A stretch of DNA of 64,000 bases from an uncultured Eubacteriales bacterium (lineage in GTDB: Bacteria > Bacillota > Clostridia > Oscillospirales > Oscillospiraceae): NCBI GenBank assembly GCA_934597725.1, contig CAKTSK010000006.1, positions 1-64,000 on the forward strand, read 5' to 3'. The notes beneath the pieces are model-generated. The model was not told the origin of the DNA. It did not search any database and saw only the letters and a program-made list of their open reading frames with translations. The position numbers and the translations under genes were made by a program. How positions within the stretch are numbered: the stretch's first letter is position 1; each line of letters begins with the position of its first letter. Shown one piece after another: positions 1 to 8,406 of the stretch.

Positions 1-14
1 TCCCCGGGCTATGC

Positions 15-20
15 TATAAT
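15..20 (+). promoter_or_regulatory. Candidate -10 box upstream of hprK
   Basis: A perfect TATAAT lies about 130 bp before hprK. A -35 box at a 17-bp spacer would fall outside the window, so only half of the promoter can be judged. The leader that follows contains an 8-bp GC hairpin at 110-129, ending 21 bp before the hprK start and close to its ribosome binding site. Confidence 0.4.
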
Positions 21-150
21 AGCGCCACACAGCCCGCCGGACCGGCGGCGTACCATGGCGCAGCGCACAGGCGCCCTGCGGGCAGGCGCTGCTTTCAAAG
101 CAACCCCTGCCGAAGGCCCCGGCCTTCGGTGACAGAGAAGAGGAGGAACC

Positions 151-1158
151 ATGGCATCTCAATCGGCAATCAAACTGACCAAGCTGGTGGAACGATTCGA
201 GCTGGAAGTGCTCAACCAAGGGAAGAACTACGACCGCTGCCTCATCCGGGCCGACGACATCAACCGCCCGGCCCTGCAGATCCTGGGCTTTTTCGATTAC
301 TTTGCCCCCGACCGCATCCAGGTCATCGGCAAGGTGGAGTGGACTTATCTGAACAACCAAAGCCCCGAGGAACGGCGGACCTGCTTCGACGCCTTTTTTG
401 AGCAGCCCATCCCTGCCCTGATCCTCACCCGCAGCCTGGAACCCTTCCCGGAGCTGATGGAAATGGCCGTCAAGCACCGCCGGACCATTCTGCGCAGCAA
501 GGAGGATACGTCGCTCTTCATCCCCAACTTCACCGACTGGCTCAAGGCCCGTCTGTCGCCCCGGATCACCCGCCACGGCGTGCTGGTGGACGTTTACGGC
601 GAAGGCGTGCTGCTCATGGGCGACTCCGGCGTGGGCAAGAGCGAGACCGCCGTGGAGCTGGTCAAGCGCGGCCACCGTCTGGTGGCAGACGACGCTGTGG
701 AGATCCGTCACATCGGCACCAGACTGGTTGGCTCGGCCCCGGAGCTGATCCGTCATTATATCGAACTGCGGGGCATCGGCGTGGTGGACATCCAGCAGCT
801 TTTTGGCATGTCCGCCGTGCGCGAGGACCAGGACATCAACCTGGTCGTGAACCTGGAACAATGGAACGACCAGGTGTTCTATGACCGGCTGGGGACCCAC
901 GAGGAGTTTACCACGATCCTTGACATGAAGATCCCCGCCATCACCATTCCCATCAAGCCAGGCCGGAACCTGGCCATCATCGTGGAAGTGGCGGCGATGA
1001 ACAACCGCCACAAGCGCATGGGGTACAATGCCGCCCAGGAGTTCGCCAAACAGCTGGATGCCCACTTTGAGCAGATGATGCTCAGCTCCCAGCTGGACGC
1101 AGCGGACGATTATGAAGAGTATGAAAGCCTGAGCGGAGAAGAGGAGGATACCCTGTGA
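151..1158 (+). CDS. hprK: HPr kinase/phosphorylase
   Basis: Phosphorylates HPr on its regulatory serine with ATP or pyrophosphate and also removes that phosphate; it is the sensor of CcpA-type carbon catabolite repression in Firmicutes and acts in the cytoplasm. The 335-residue protein has the normal family length. It has an N-terminal HprK domain, a P-loop GDSGVGKS at residues 157-164, and the family signature region ELRGIGVVDIQQLFG. The C-terminal 25 residues are strongly acidic. The ATG at 151 follows an AGGAGGAA ribosome binding site. Its stop overlaps the GTG start of the downstream binding-protein gene by 4 bp, so the two are probably translationally coupled, an unusual partner for hprK. 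Confidence 0.97.
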   Translation: MASQSAIKLTKLVERFELEVLNQGKNYDRCLIRADDINRPALQILGFFDYFAPDRIQVIGKVEWTYLNNQSPEERRTCFDAFFEQPIPALILTRSLEPFPELMEMAVKHRRTILRSKEDTSLFIPNFTDWLKARLSPRITRHGVLVDVYGEGVLLMGDSGVGKSETAVELVKRGHRLVADDAVEIRHIGTRLVGSAPELIRHYIELRGIGVVDIQQLFGMSAVREDQDINLVVNLEQWNDQVFYDRLGTHEEFTTILDMKIPAITIPIKPGRNLAIIVEVAAMNNRHKRMGYNAAQEFAKQLDAHFEQMMLSSQLDAADDYEEYESLSGEEEDTL

Positions 1159-2768
1159 AACACGTCATTCGAACCCGCCTGGCCGCCTTGGCCCTGGGCG
1201 CGGTGCTGCTGGGAGCCCTGTTCCTGTCAGCCTGCGGCCAGCAGAACGATCCCCAGACCGCCCAGAGCAGCGGCCAGGGGGGAAACATCAACTACGGCAT
1301 CTCCAATCCCTGGGATTCCCTGATGCCCTACTACAGCGTCTCCGGCAGCAACTATTCCCGGATCATCTACGACAAGATCTATGACCGTCTGGCCTACATC
1401 CAGCCCGACGGCACTTGCCTGCCCCGGGCCGCGTCCAGCTGGGAGAGCGCCGAGGAGGGACGGGCCATCCTGTTCCACCTGGACGAGAAGGCCGCCTTCC
1501 ACGACGGCACCCCCGTGACGGCCCAGCACTGGGCGGAGACCCTGGCGCTGGTGACCGACCCGGCCTGTGAGATCCTGGGCCGGGGGAACTTTGCCTGCCT
1601 GACCGGGACCGATGAAGACGGCGCGGCGGTGGCAGGAGAGACCCTGGGCGCAGAAGCGGTGGACGAACACACCCTGAAGCTGACCTTCAAGGACCCGGTG
1701 GTGCCGGAGGAATTTCTGGTGGACAAGAACCGGGAGATCTACGTCCTGCCCACCCACCTGCTGAAGGACATCCCCCCGGCGGAACTGGTCAACGACGACT
1801 TCTGGCTCTCGCCGGTGGGCTCCGGACCCTGCAAGTATGTCTCTGAGGTCTCCGGCAGCAGTCTGGTGCTGGCCAGCAACCCGGACTATCAGCTGGGCGC
1901 GCCGGGGTTTGATACCCTGACCATCACGGTGATGGACAAGTCCAACCTGCTCACCGCCCTCATCGCCGGCGACCTGGACTACTACGCCTTCGGCGGCAAC
2001 CTCTCCGAGGAGAACCGGCCGGTGGCGGAGAAGGCAGGCTTTACCGTCCAGGAGGGGACCGTCCCCGCCACCTTCTATGAGCTGATGCTCAACAACGAGA
2101 CCCTGTCCGACGCGGGGCTGCGCCGGGGCATCGAGGCGGCCCTGGACAAGGACCTGCTCTGCCAGCAGAACGCCGGCACCCGGGGCGCCGTCACCGTCTC
2201 CAGCATCCTGCCCGACACACCCTATTCCGGCCCCGTCGGCAGAAGCAACTACGACCCCGAGCGGGCCAAGACCCTGCTGACCAACGCCGGCTATCAGGGC
2301 GAGACCTACACCCTGGCCTGCACCAGCCAGCGGGCCAGTCTGGCCGCCCTGGTGCAGCAGAACCTGGCCGACGTGGGCTTCCAGGTGGAGATCGAGACGG
2401 TGGACTCGGCCACCATGTTCGCCGGCATGAACGACGGCACCTATGACATGGCCCTGGCCAGCCACACCCCCACCAGCCTGCCCCTGTGGTTCACCGGCGT
2501 GCGCCTGACGCCCCAGAACAACATCTTCCGGGTGGCGGACCTGAGCGAGTACACCACCCTCATCGATGCCATCCATCAGGAGACCGATCAGAAGACTCGG
2601 ATCGCCCTGGTGGACGAGCTGGAATCCTATCTGAAACAGGAGATGCCCTTCATCCCTCTGTGGTTCTCCCGTTCGCTCCATGTGGAGTCGAAAACGGTGA
2701 CCGGCATCGACTATCCGGCCTCTGCCTGCAGCAACGAAAACGTCTGGCAGTGGCAGAAAAAAGCCTGA
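1155..2768 (+). CDS. ABC transporter substrate-binding lipoprotein, peptide/nickel family (SBP_bac_5)
   Basis: Extracellular solute receptor of a family-5 (Dpp/Opp/Nik type) ABC importer. The 537-residue protein starts with a lipoprotein signal whose lipobox is LSAC, giving a lipidated Cys at about residue 27, followed by a full-length SBP_bac_5 domain. The GTG start at 1155 overlaps the hprK stop (GTGA). Two matching permease genes follow, but no OppD/OppF-type ATPase is present. The ligand cannot be read from the sequence; peptides are the default expectation, and nickel or another solute is possible. Confidence 0.9.
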   Translation: MKHVIRTRLAALALGAVLLGALFLSACGQQNDPQTAQSSGQGGNINYGISNPWDSLMPYYSVSGSNYSRIIYDKIYDRLAYIQPDGTCLPRAASSWESAEEGRAILFHLDEKAAFHDGTPVTAQHWAETLALVTDPACEILGRGNFACLTGTDEDGAAVAGETLGAEAVDEHTLKLTFKDPVVPEEFLVDKNREIYVLPTHLLKDIPPAELVNDDFWLSPVGSGPCKYVSEVSGSSLVLASNPDYQLGAPGFDTLTITVMDKSNLLTALIAGDLDYYAFGGNLSEENRPVAEKAGFTVQEGTVPATFYELMLNNETLSDAGLRRGIEAALDKDLLCQQNAGTRGAVTVSSILPDTPYSGPVGRSNYDPERAKTLLTNAGYQGETYTLACTSQRASLAALVQQNLADVGFQVEIETVDSATMFAGMNDGTYDMALASHTPTSLPLWFTGVRLTPQNNIFRVADLSEYTTLIDAIHQETDQKTRIALVDELESYLKQEMPFIPLWFSRSLHVESKTVTGIDYPASACSNENVWQWQKKA

Positions 2769-2882
2769 GGGTCTGCGACCCTCCCCCCGCCCGGGCAAGC
2801 CGGCGGGATCATTTGACCTCCGTAAGGTCCTGTTGCCGGGACCTGTGCCCCCTGGGGGCCGGAAGTGCAGGAGGAATTTTCC

Positions 2883-3848
2883 GTGGCAAAGTATCTTGTA
2901 AAACGTGTTTTTGGGGCGCTGCCTGTTTTTTTCGGCATCACCCTCATCGTATTTCTCCTCATGAATATGGCCCCCGCTACCATTGCCGATGCAGCGGGGG
3001 GTGGAGAGGCCTCCAGCGCAGCCGCCCGGGCTGCGCTGGAGGCCAATCTTGGCTTGGACCAACCTGTCCCCCTGCGCTACCTGCTCTGGCTGCGGGCGCT
3101 GCTGACGGGGGACCTGGGGCTGTCCTACCGCACCGGACAGCCGGTGCTGGGGATGATCGCCCAGCGGGTGCTCCCGTCCCTGGTGCTGACGGGGACCGGG
3201 GTGGCGGCGGCGATCCTGCTGGGCATCCCGCTGGGGGTCCTGGCGGCCTGGAAGCCCGGCTCCGGGTGGAGCCGTCTGGCAGGGGGCCTGACCCTGTTCA
3301 GCTATAGTGCGCCAGGCTTTTTTCTCTGCGTGCTGCTGATCTACCTGTTCTCTGTGGTGCTGGGCTGGTTCCCGGCGGCCGGGATGTATTCCGTCGGCGC
3401 CGGCGGCAGCCTGGGCGATCTGCTCCACCATCTGGTCCTGCCCGGGGCTGTGGTGTGCCTGAGCAGCCTGGGCAATTTGGTGCGCCAGACCGCCAGCGCC
3501 TGCGGCGAGGTGCTGGGGGAGGACTACATCCGCACCGCCCGGGCCAAGGGTCTGCCGGAGTGGGCCGTGGTGTGGAAGCACGGCTTTCGCACCGCCCTGC
3601 TGCCGGTGGTCACGACCATCCTCAACCACATCCCCCACATCATCGGCGGCTCTCTGGTGGTGGAGCGGATCTTTGGCTGGCCGGGAATGGGGAGCCTGTT
3701 TTTTACGTCGGTGTCCAGCCGGGACTATACCGTGATCATGGGCATCACCGTGGTCATCGCCCTGGCGGTGCTGCTCACCGGCATCCTCATGGACGTGGTC
3801 TACCGGCTGGCAGACCCCGGCGTGGGCTGGGGAGGTGAGCGGCCGTGA
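2883..3848 (+). CDS. ABC transporter permease, DppB/OppB type
   Basis: First membrane subunit of the family-5 importer. It has an N-terminal membrane segment (VKRVFGALPVFFGITLIVF), the characteristic multi-span inner-membrane domain, and the EAA-type loop that contacts the ATPase (residues around DYIRTARAKGLPE). I place the start at GTG 2883, 6 bp after an AGGAGGAA site; a GTG at 2865 is in frame but overlaps that site. The stop overlaps the next permease by 4 bp (GTGA). A 114-bp gap separates it from the binding-protein gene. Confidence 0.9.
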   Translation: MAKYLVKRVFGALPVFFGITLIVFLLMNMAPATIADAAGGGEASSAAARAALEANLGLDQPVPLRYLLWLRALLTGDLGLSYRTGQPVLGMIAQRVLPSLVLTGTGVAAAILLGIPLGVLAAWKPGSGWSRLAGGLTLFSYSAPGFFLCVLLIYLFSVVLGWFPAAGMYSVGAGGSLGDLLHHLVLPGAVVCLSSLGNLVRQTASACGEVLGEDYIRTARAKGLPEWAVVWKHGFRTALLPVVTTILNHIPHIIGGSLVVERIFGWPGMGSLFFTSVSSRDYTVIMGITVVIALAVLLTGILMDVVYRLADPGVGWGGERP

Positions 3849-4693
3849 AGAAGCCTCCCGCAGCGGTGCAGGCCTTTCTGGCCGACCGACGGGCGGTGGC
3901 AGCCGCCCTGTTTCTCTGTCTGGAGCTGCTGCTGGTTCTGTTCCTGCCCCTGGTTCTGGACCAGGACCCCAACCTGACCGACCGGGCCGCCGGCTTCTGG
4001 GCCCCGCCCAGCCCGCAGCATTTGCTGGGGACGGACGAAGCCGGACGGGACCTGCTGGCCCGGCTGCTCTCCGGCGGGCGGGTCTCCCTGCTGGTGGGCT
4101 TTGCCGCCGCCGGTCTGGGGGTGGCCCTGGGCGTTCCGCTGGGCTTGCTGGCCGGATATAAGGGCGGCAAGTGGGAATATCTCATCATGCGGGCCTGCGA
4201 CACCTTTCAGTCCTTCCCCAGCATCCTTCTGGTCCTGGCCATGGTCTCTCTGCTGGGGCCGTCGGTGTGGAATATCGTTCTGGTCATCGGTGGGCTGGGC
4301 TGGGCCTCGGTGGCCCGGCTGGTCTACAGCGGGACGCTGGCGGCCAAACACTCCGGGTATGTGGAGGCCTCCCGGGCCATGGGGGCCAGCGACTGGGCCA
4401 TTCTTTTCCGCACCATCCTGCCCAACGTGATCGCGCCGGTGTGGGCCTCGCTGCCGCTGAAGGTGGTCCGGGCCATTCTGTCTGAGTCCAGCCTGAGCTT
4501 TCTGGGGGTTGGGCTGCGCACGCCCCAGGCGTCCTGGGGCAACCTGACCCAGAGCGCCATGGAGCTGGTCACCCTCACCACCCGGCCCTGGGCCTGGCTG
4601 CCGCCGGGGCTTTGCATCGTGGCTACGGCGCTGGCGCTGCTGCTGGTGGGGGAGGGGCTGCGGCGCGCCCTGAACCCGCGAAAATCGGAATGA
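3845..4693 (+). CDS. ABC transporter permease, DppC/OppC type
   Basis: Second membrane subunit of the importer. The 282-residue protein has an N-terminal membrane segment, the family motif around LLGTDEAGRDLLARL, five to six predicted spans, and an EAA-type loop (VEASRAMGASDW). The GTG start overlaps the upstream permease stop by 4 bp. No ATPase gene follows; the next gene is pyruvate kinase behind its own promoter. The importer must therefore borrow ATPases encoded elsewhere, or they were lost. Confidence 0.9.
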   Translation: MKKPPAAVQAFLADRRAVAAALFLCLELLLVLFLPLVLDQDPNLTDRAAGFWAPPSPQHLLGTDEAGRDLLARLLSGGRVSLLVGFAAAGLGVALGVPLGLLAGYKGGKWEYLIMRACDTFQSFPSILLVLAMVSLLGPSVWNIVLVIGGLGWASVARLVYSGTLAAKHSGYVEASRAMGASDWAILFRTILPNVIAPVWASLPLKVVRAILSESSLSFLGVGLRTPQASWGNLTQSAMELVTLTTRPWAWLPPGLCIVATALALLLVGEGLRRALNPRKSE

Positions 4694-4699
4694 TGCCGA

Positions 4700-4728
4700 T
4701 TGCCTTCCTGAGCAGAAGGGTGTAAAAT
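4700..4728 (+). promoter_or_regulatory. Sigma-A-type promoter for pyk
   Basis: TTGCCT (4700-4705) and TAAAAT (4723-4728) are separated by 17 bp. The -35 box begins 7 bp after the permease stop, which gives pyruvate kinase its own promoter. Confidence 0.6.
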
Positions 4729-4781
4729 AACTCATCCAAAACAGTTTCGATCCGACAAGAGCCAAATGGAGGTGCTGCCTG

Positions 4782-6524
4782 ATGAGAAAAACCAAGATCA
4801 TCTGTACCCTGGGTCCTTCCACCGACGCCCCCGAGGTCCTGGAGGCCATGATGGAGAACGGCATGGACGTTGCCCGGTTCAACTTTTCCCATGGGACCCA
4901 TGAGGAGCATAAGAAGCGGCTGGAGGAGCTGAAAGCCCTGCGGAAAAAGCGCGGCCTGCCTGTGGCCGCCCTGCTGGACACCAAGGGGCCGGAGATCCGC
5001 CTGAAAACCTTTGAACAGGGAAGGGTGACCCTCCAGGCCGGCCAGCGGTTCACCCTCACTGCCCGGGAGGTCACCGGGACGGAGGAGATCTGCAGCGTGA
5101 CCTATAAAAACCTGGCCCAGGACGTCCATGTGGGCAGCCAGGTGATGCTGGACGACGGCCTGATCAGTATGCGGGTGCTGGAGCGCACGGAGACGGACGT
5201 GATCTGTCTGGTGGAAAACGGCGGCCCCATCAAAGACCGCAAGGGGGTCAATGTACCGGGCGTCCACCTGTCCATGCCCTATATGAGCGCCCAGGACCGG
5301 GCGGACATCCTGTTCGGGATCCAGGAGGGGTTTGACTTCGTTGCCGCCTCCTTCTGCCGCACGGCCCAGGACGTGATGGAGATCCGCCGCCTGCTGGACG
5401 AGCACCACTCGGAGATGCGGATCATCGCCAAGCTGGAAAACCAGGAGGGCGTGAACAACGTCGATGAGATCCTGGCCGTGGCCGACGGCGTGATGATCGC
5501 CCGGGGCGACATGGGGGTGGAGATCGACTTCACCGAGATCCCCGTCATCCAAAAGGACATCATCGCCTATACCCTGGGCTATGGCAAGCACGTCATCACC
5601 GCCACCCAGATGCTGGACAGCATGATGACCAACCCCCGCCCCACCCGGGCGGAGATCACCGACGTGGCCAACGCCGTCTACGACGGCACCTCAGCCATCA
5701 TGCTCTCCGGGGAGACCGCAGCGGGCAAGTACCCGGTGGAGGCCGTCAAGACCATGGCCGCCATCGCCAGCCGCACCGAGGCGGACATCAACTATTTTGG
5801 CCGGATGCGGAACATGACCCCGGACATCCGCCTGGGCATCGGCGGGGCCACCGCCCACGCCGCCTGCACCACGGCCACGGATACCAACGCCTCGGCCATC
5901 ATCACCGTCACCAAGAGCGGAGCCACCCCCCGGCTGATCAGCCGTTTCCGGCCGGAAACGCCCATCATCGCCTGCGTCATGGACGAGCCTGTCCAGCGGC
6001 AGCTCTCCCTGACCTGGGGCGTGCGCCCACTGATCATGCCCTATGTCCAGAGCACCGATGAGATGATCGAGGGCTCGGTGGCAGTGGCCCAGGAAGCGGG
6101 CCTCATCCAGAACGGCGAGATCGCCGTGGTGACCGCCGGCGTCCCCGCCGGCATTGCCGGGACCACCAACATGATCAAGGTCCATCTGGTGGGCAGCAGC
6201 CTCATCAGCGGCGCCGGCGTGGGCGACGAGAACGTGAAGGGCGTCCTCTGCGTCTGCCGGACCCTGGAGGACGTGAAGCTCAAGTTCCGGCCGGGCATGA
6301 TCCTGGTGATGCCCCACACCAACAACGACATCCTGCCGTACATGCGGCAGGCCGCCGGGATCATCACCGAGGAGAACGGCCTGGGCAGCCACGCCGCTGT
6401 GGTGGGCCTGAGCCTGAACAAGGCCGTCATCGTGGGGGCCATCGGGGCCACCCGGCTCCTCCACGATGGCATGAAGGTCTCCATGGACTGCCGCCAGGGC
6501 TCGGTGCAGAGCCTGGCAGAGTGA
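4782..6524 (+). CDS. pyk: Pyruvate kinase with C-terminal PEP-utilising-type domain
   Basis: Converts phosphoenolpyruvate and ADP to pyruvate and ATP, the last step of glycolysis. The 580 residues comprise the catalytic core of about 470 residues, with the signature region MIARGDMGVEI and the substrate-binding stretch NPRPTRAEITDVAN, plus the extra C-terminal domain typical of Firmicute enzymes. That domain keeps the histidine-containing motif GLGSHAAVVG related to PEP-synthase swivelling domains. The ATG follows a GGAGGTG site by 7 bp. The gene is monocistronic, with its own promoter and a terminator at 6543-6584. Confidence 0.97.
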   Translation: MRKTKIICTLGPSTDAPEVLEAMMENGMDVARFNFSHGTHEEHKKRLEELKALRKKRGLPVAALLDTKGPEIRLKTFEQGRVTLQAGQRFTLTAREVTGTEEICSVTYKNLAQDVHVGSQVMLDDGLISMRVLERTETDVICLVENGGPIKDRKGVNVPGVHLSMPYMSAQDRADILFGIQEGFDFVAASFCRTAQDVMEIRRLLDEHHSEMRIIAKLENQEGVNNVDEILAVADGVMIARGDMGVEIDFTEIPVIQKDIIAYTLGYGKHVITATQMLDSMMTNPRPTRAEITDVANAVYDGTSAIMLSGETAAGKYPVEAVKTMAAIASRTEADINYFGRMRNMTPDIRLGIGGATAHAACTTATDTNASAIITVTKSGATPRLISRFRPETPIIACVMDEPVQRQLSLTWGVRPLIMPYVQSTDEMIEGSVAVAQEAGLIQNGEIAVVTAGVPAGIAGTTNMIKVHLVGSSLISGAGVGDENVKGVLCVCRTLEDVKLKFRPGMILVMPHTNNDILPYMRQAAGIITEENGLGSHAAVVGLSLNKAVIVGAIGATRLLHDGMKVSMDCRQGSVQSLAE

Positions 6525-6542
6525 TCCTTTTTCTGCACGCTG

Positions 6543-6584
6543 CGCCCCTGCGGACACAAGATGCTGTGTCGGCAGGGGCGTTTT
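6543..6584 (+). terminator. Intrinsic terminator after pyk
   Basis: CGCCCCTGC (6543-6551) pairs with GCAGGGGCG (6572-6580). An inner GACACA/TGTGTC stem extends the helix after a single mismatch, and TTTT follows. The U-tract is short. Confidence 0.7.
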
Positions 6585-6639
6585 GGCCGGAGGGATGGGG
6601 CCTTTCCCCGGAGAAAACGGGGCCGGAGCCAAAAAGTAG

Positions 6640-6668
6640 TTGCTTTTTACAGGGAAGGCTTCTATAAT
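6640..6668 (+). promoter_or_regulatory. Sigma-A promoter of the division/cell-wall cluster
   Basis: TTGCTT (6640-6645), a 17-bp spacer and a perfect TATAAT (6663-6668). This is the only strong promoter before rsmH. The roughly 100-nt leader contains no mraZ gene, which usually heads such clusters. Confidence 0.75.
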
Positions 6669-6769
6669 AAAGAAGCCAGTGCCGGAAGGAAGATTCCGGC
6701 TGGGGGAAACGCCGGTGCGTTTCCGCAACAATTCACCGGGGCCCAGCCCCCTGAGGAGCTTTTACGCCA

Positions 6770-7717
6770 ATGAGTGGAGCATATACACACCGCCCGGTGC
6801 TGCTGGAGGAATGTATCCAGGGCCTGGCCATCCGTCCCGACGGGGTCTACGTCGACGGGACCCTGGGCCGGGGGGGACATTCAGAAGAGATCGTCAAACG
6901 CCTCACCGCCGGCGGGCGGCTGATCTGCATTGACCGAGACTGGCAGGCCCTGGAGGCCGGCCGGGTCCGTTTGGCCCCCTGGGCCGGGCAGGTCACCTTC
7001 CTGCACGGCAACTTTGCCGACCTGGCACAGCTGCTGCCCCAGGCTGGTGTGGAGCAGGTGGACGGGATGCTCTTTGACCTGGGGGTCTCGTCCCCCCAGC
7101 TGGATGACCCGGAGCGGGGCTTTTCCTATATGGCAGACGCCCCCCTGGACATGCGCATGGACCAGGAGGACGCCCTCACGGCCTGGACGGTGGTCAACCA
7201 ATGGCCCCGCCAGCAGCTGCGGCAGATCCTTTCCCAATACGGGGAAGAGCGCTATGCCGCCGCCATTGCCGCCGCCATTGAGAAGGCCCGCCAGCAGGCT
7301 CCCATCGAGACCACCGGCCAGCTGGTGGAGATCATCCGGGGCGCGCTGCCTGCGGCCGCGCTGCGGGAGAAGCAGCACCCGGCCAAACGGAGTTTTCAGG
7401 GCATCCGCATCGCCGTCAACGACGAGCTGACGTCCATCTCCCGGATGCTGCAGGACGCCATTCCCCGGCTGCGGCCGGGAGGACGGCTGGCCGTGATCTC
7501 CTTCCACTCCCTGGAGGACCGGATCGTGAAGAGCGAGCTGGCTGCGGCCGCCCGCGGCTGCGACTGTCCGCCCTCCTTCCCGGTGTGCGTGTGCGGAAAG
7601 CGGCCTCAGGTGCGCCTGGTCAGCCGCAAGCCCATCCTGCCCGGCGAGCAGGAGCTGGCGGAGAACCCCCGGGCCCGCAGCGCCAAGCTGCGTGTGGCGG
7701 AAAAACTGGACCCGTGA
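6770..7717 (+). CDS. rsmH: 16S rRNA (cytosine(1402)-N(4))-methyltransferase
   Basis: Transfers a methyl group from S-adenosylmethionine to N4 of C1402 in the decoding centre of 16S rRNA. The 315 residues match the family length. The N-terminal Rossmann methyltransferase motif includes VDGTLGRGGHSE, and the LFDLGVSSPQLDDPERGFSY block and C-terminal RSAKLRV ending are typical of RsmH (MraW). It is the first gene of the dcw cluster here, where mraZ would normally precede it. The GTG-started ftsL follows after about 45 bp. Confidence 0.97.
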   Translation: MSGAYTHRPVLLEECIQGLAIRPDGVYVDGTLGRGGHSEEIVKRLTAGGRLICIDRDWQALEAGRVRLAPWAGQVTFLHGNFADLAQLLPQAGVEQVDGMLFDLGVSSPQLDDPERGFSYMADAPLDMRMDQEDALTAWTVVNQWPRQQLRQILSQYGEERYAAAIAAAIEKARQQAPIETTGQLVEIIRGALPAAALREKQHPAKRSFQGIRIAVNDELTSISRMLQDAIPRLRPGGRLAVISFHSLEDRIVKSELAAAARGCDCPPSFPVCVCGKRPQVRLVSRKPILPGEQELAENPRARSAKLRVAEKLDP

Positions 7718-7762
7718 CCCAAGACAACTTGCAGAAACCAACCAGACGAGGTGGAGCCGATC

Positions 7763-8296
7763 GTGACAGCCAAAAACCTTCAGGGCACCGGAGCCTTTCA
7801 GGGCACGGGCGCGCTGAAAATGACCGAGGTGGAAGTGCCGGTCCCCAAAAAGCACTTCCTGCACAAGAAGAAAAAGGGAAAAAAGGAAGCCGTGGTGCAA
7901 GGAAGCGTCTCCCTGCTTTCCCGGGGCGCCAAATGGACGGTGCCGGGCGCGATCCTGGCCATCCTGGCGGTGGCGCTGGTCATGGTCATCACCCTGGCCA
8001 GCTATGCACAGCTGGTGATGGTCAACGACGAGGTGGTGAAGCTGCGCAGCGATCTGAGCCAACTTCGGGACGAAGAGACCCAGCTCAAGGCCCAGTATGA
8101 ATTGGCCTACGACCTGAAGGAGATCGAACAGCAGCTGATCAACAGCGGCCAGATGATGAAGGCCCAGAGCTGGCAGACCTACACCCTGGAGCTGGCGGAG
8201 CCCGACGCGGTAGAATACTACCAGGGGTCTGATCTTCCCCAACAGATCCTGTCCTTCCTGCAGAACGCATGGACTGCGGTGAAGGAATATTTCTGA
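7763..8296 (+). CDS. ftsL: FtsL-like cell division protein
   Basis: A bitopic membrane protein of about 177 residues in the usual ftsL position between rsmH and the division PBP. FtsL forms a heterotrimer with DivIC/FtsB and DivIB/FtsQ at the septum. It has a basic cytoplasmic N-terminus (KKKKGKK), one membrane segment near residues 53-75, and a coiled coil (VVKLRSDLSQLRDEETQLK) outside the membrane. I prefer GTG 7763, 6 bp after GAGGTGGAG; GTG 7751 is in frame but overlaps that site. Assignment rests on topology and position, because FtsL sequences are poorly conserved. Confidence 0.75.
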   Translation: MTAKNLQGTGAFQGTGALKMTEVEVPVPKKHFLHKKKKGKKEAVVQGSVSLLSRGAKWTVPGAILAILAVALVMVITLASYAQLVMVNDEVVKLRSDLSQLRDEETQLKAQYELAYDLKEIEQQLINSGQMMKAQSWQTYTLELAEPDAVEYYQGSDLPQQILSFLQNAWTAVKEYF

Positions 8297-8406
8297 ACGA
8301 GGGATACATAGAGATAGAAAAGAGAGTGTGAGGGCGTGAGAAAAGGGATTTCTTGCGCCCTTGCTCCTATCCTACAGAAACACAGAAAGCAGGTGGAATA
8401 TCGACC

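Noticed and set aside
1227..3638. 803-codon open frame on the minus strand opposite the ABC transporter genes
   Set aside because: Long antisense frames are common in GC-rich coding DNA. Its predicted product is low-complexity and Gly/His/Gln-rich, with no start signal, and the plus-strand genes are unmistakable.
3845..3848. Possible frameshift between the two permease genes
   Set aside because: The GTGA stop/start overlap is a normal translational-coupling arrangement and both proteins are full length.
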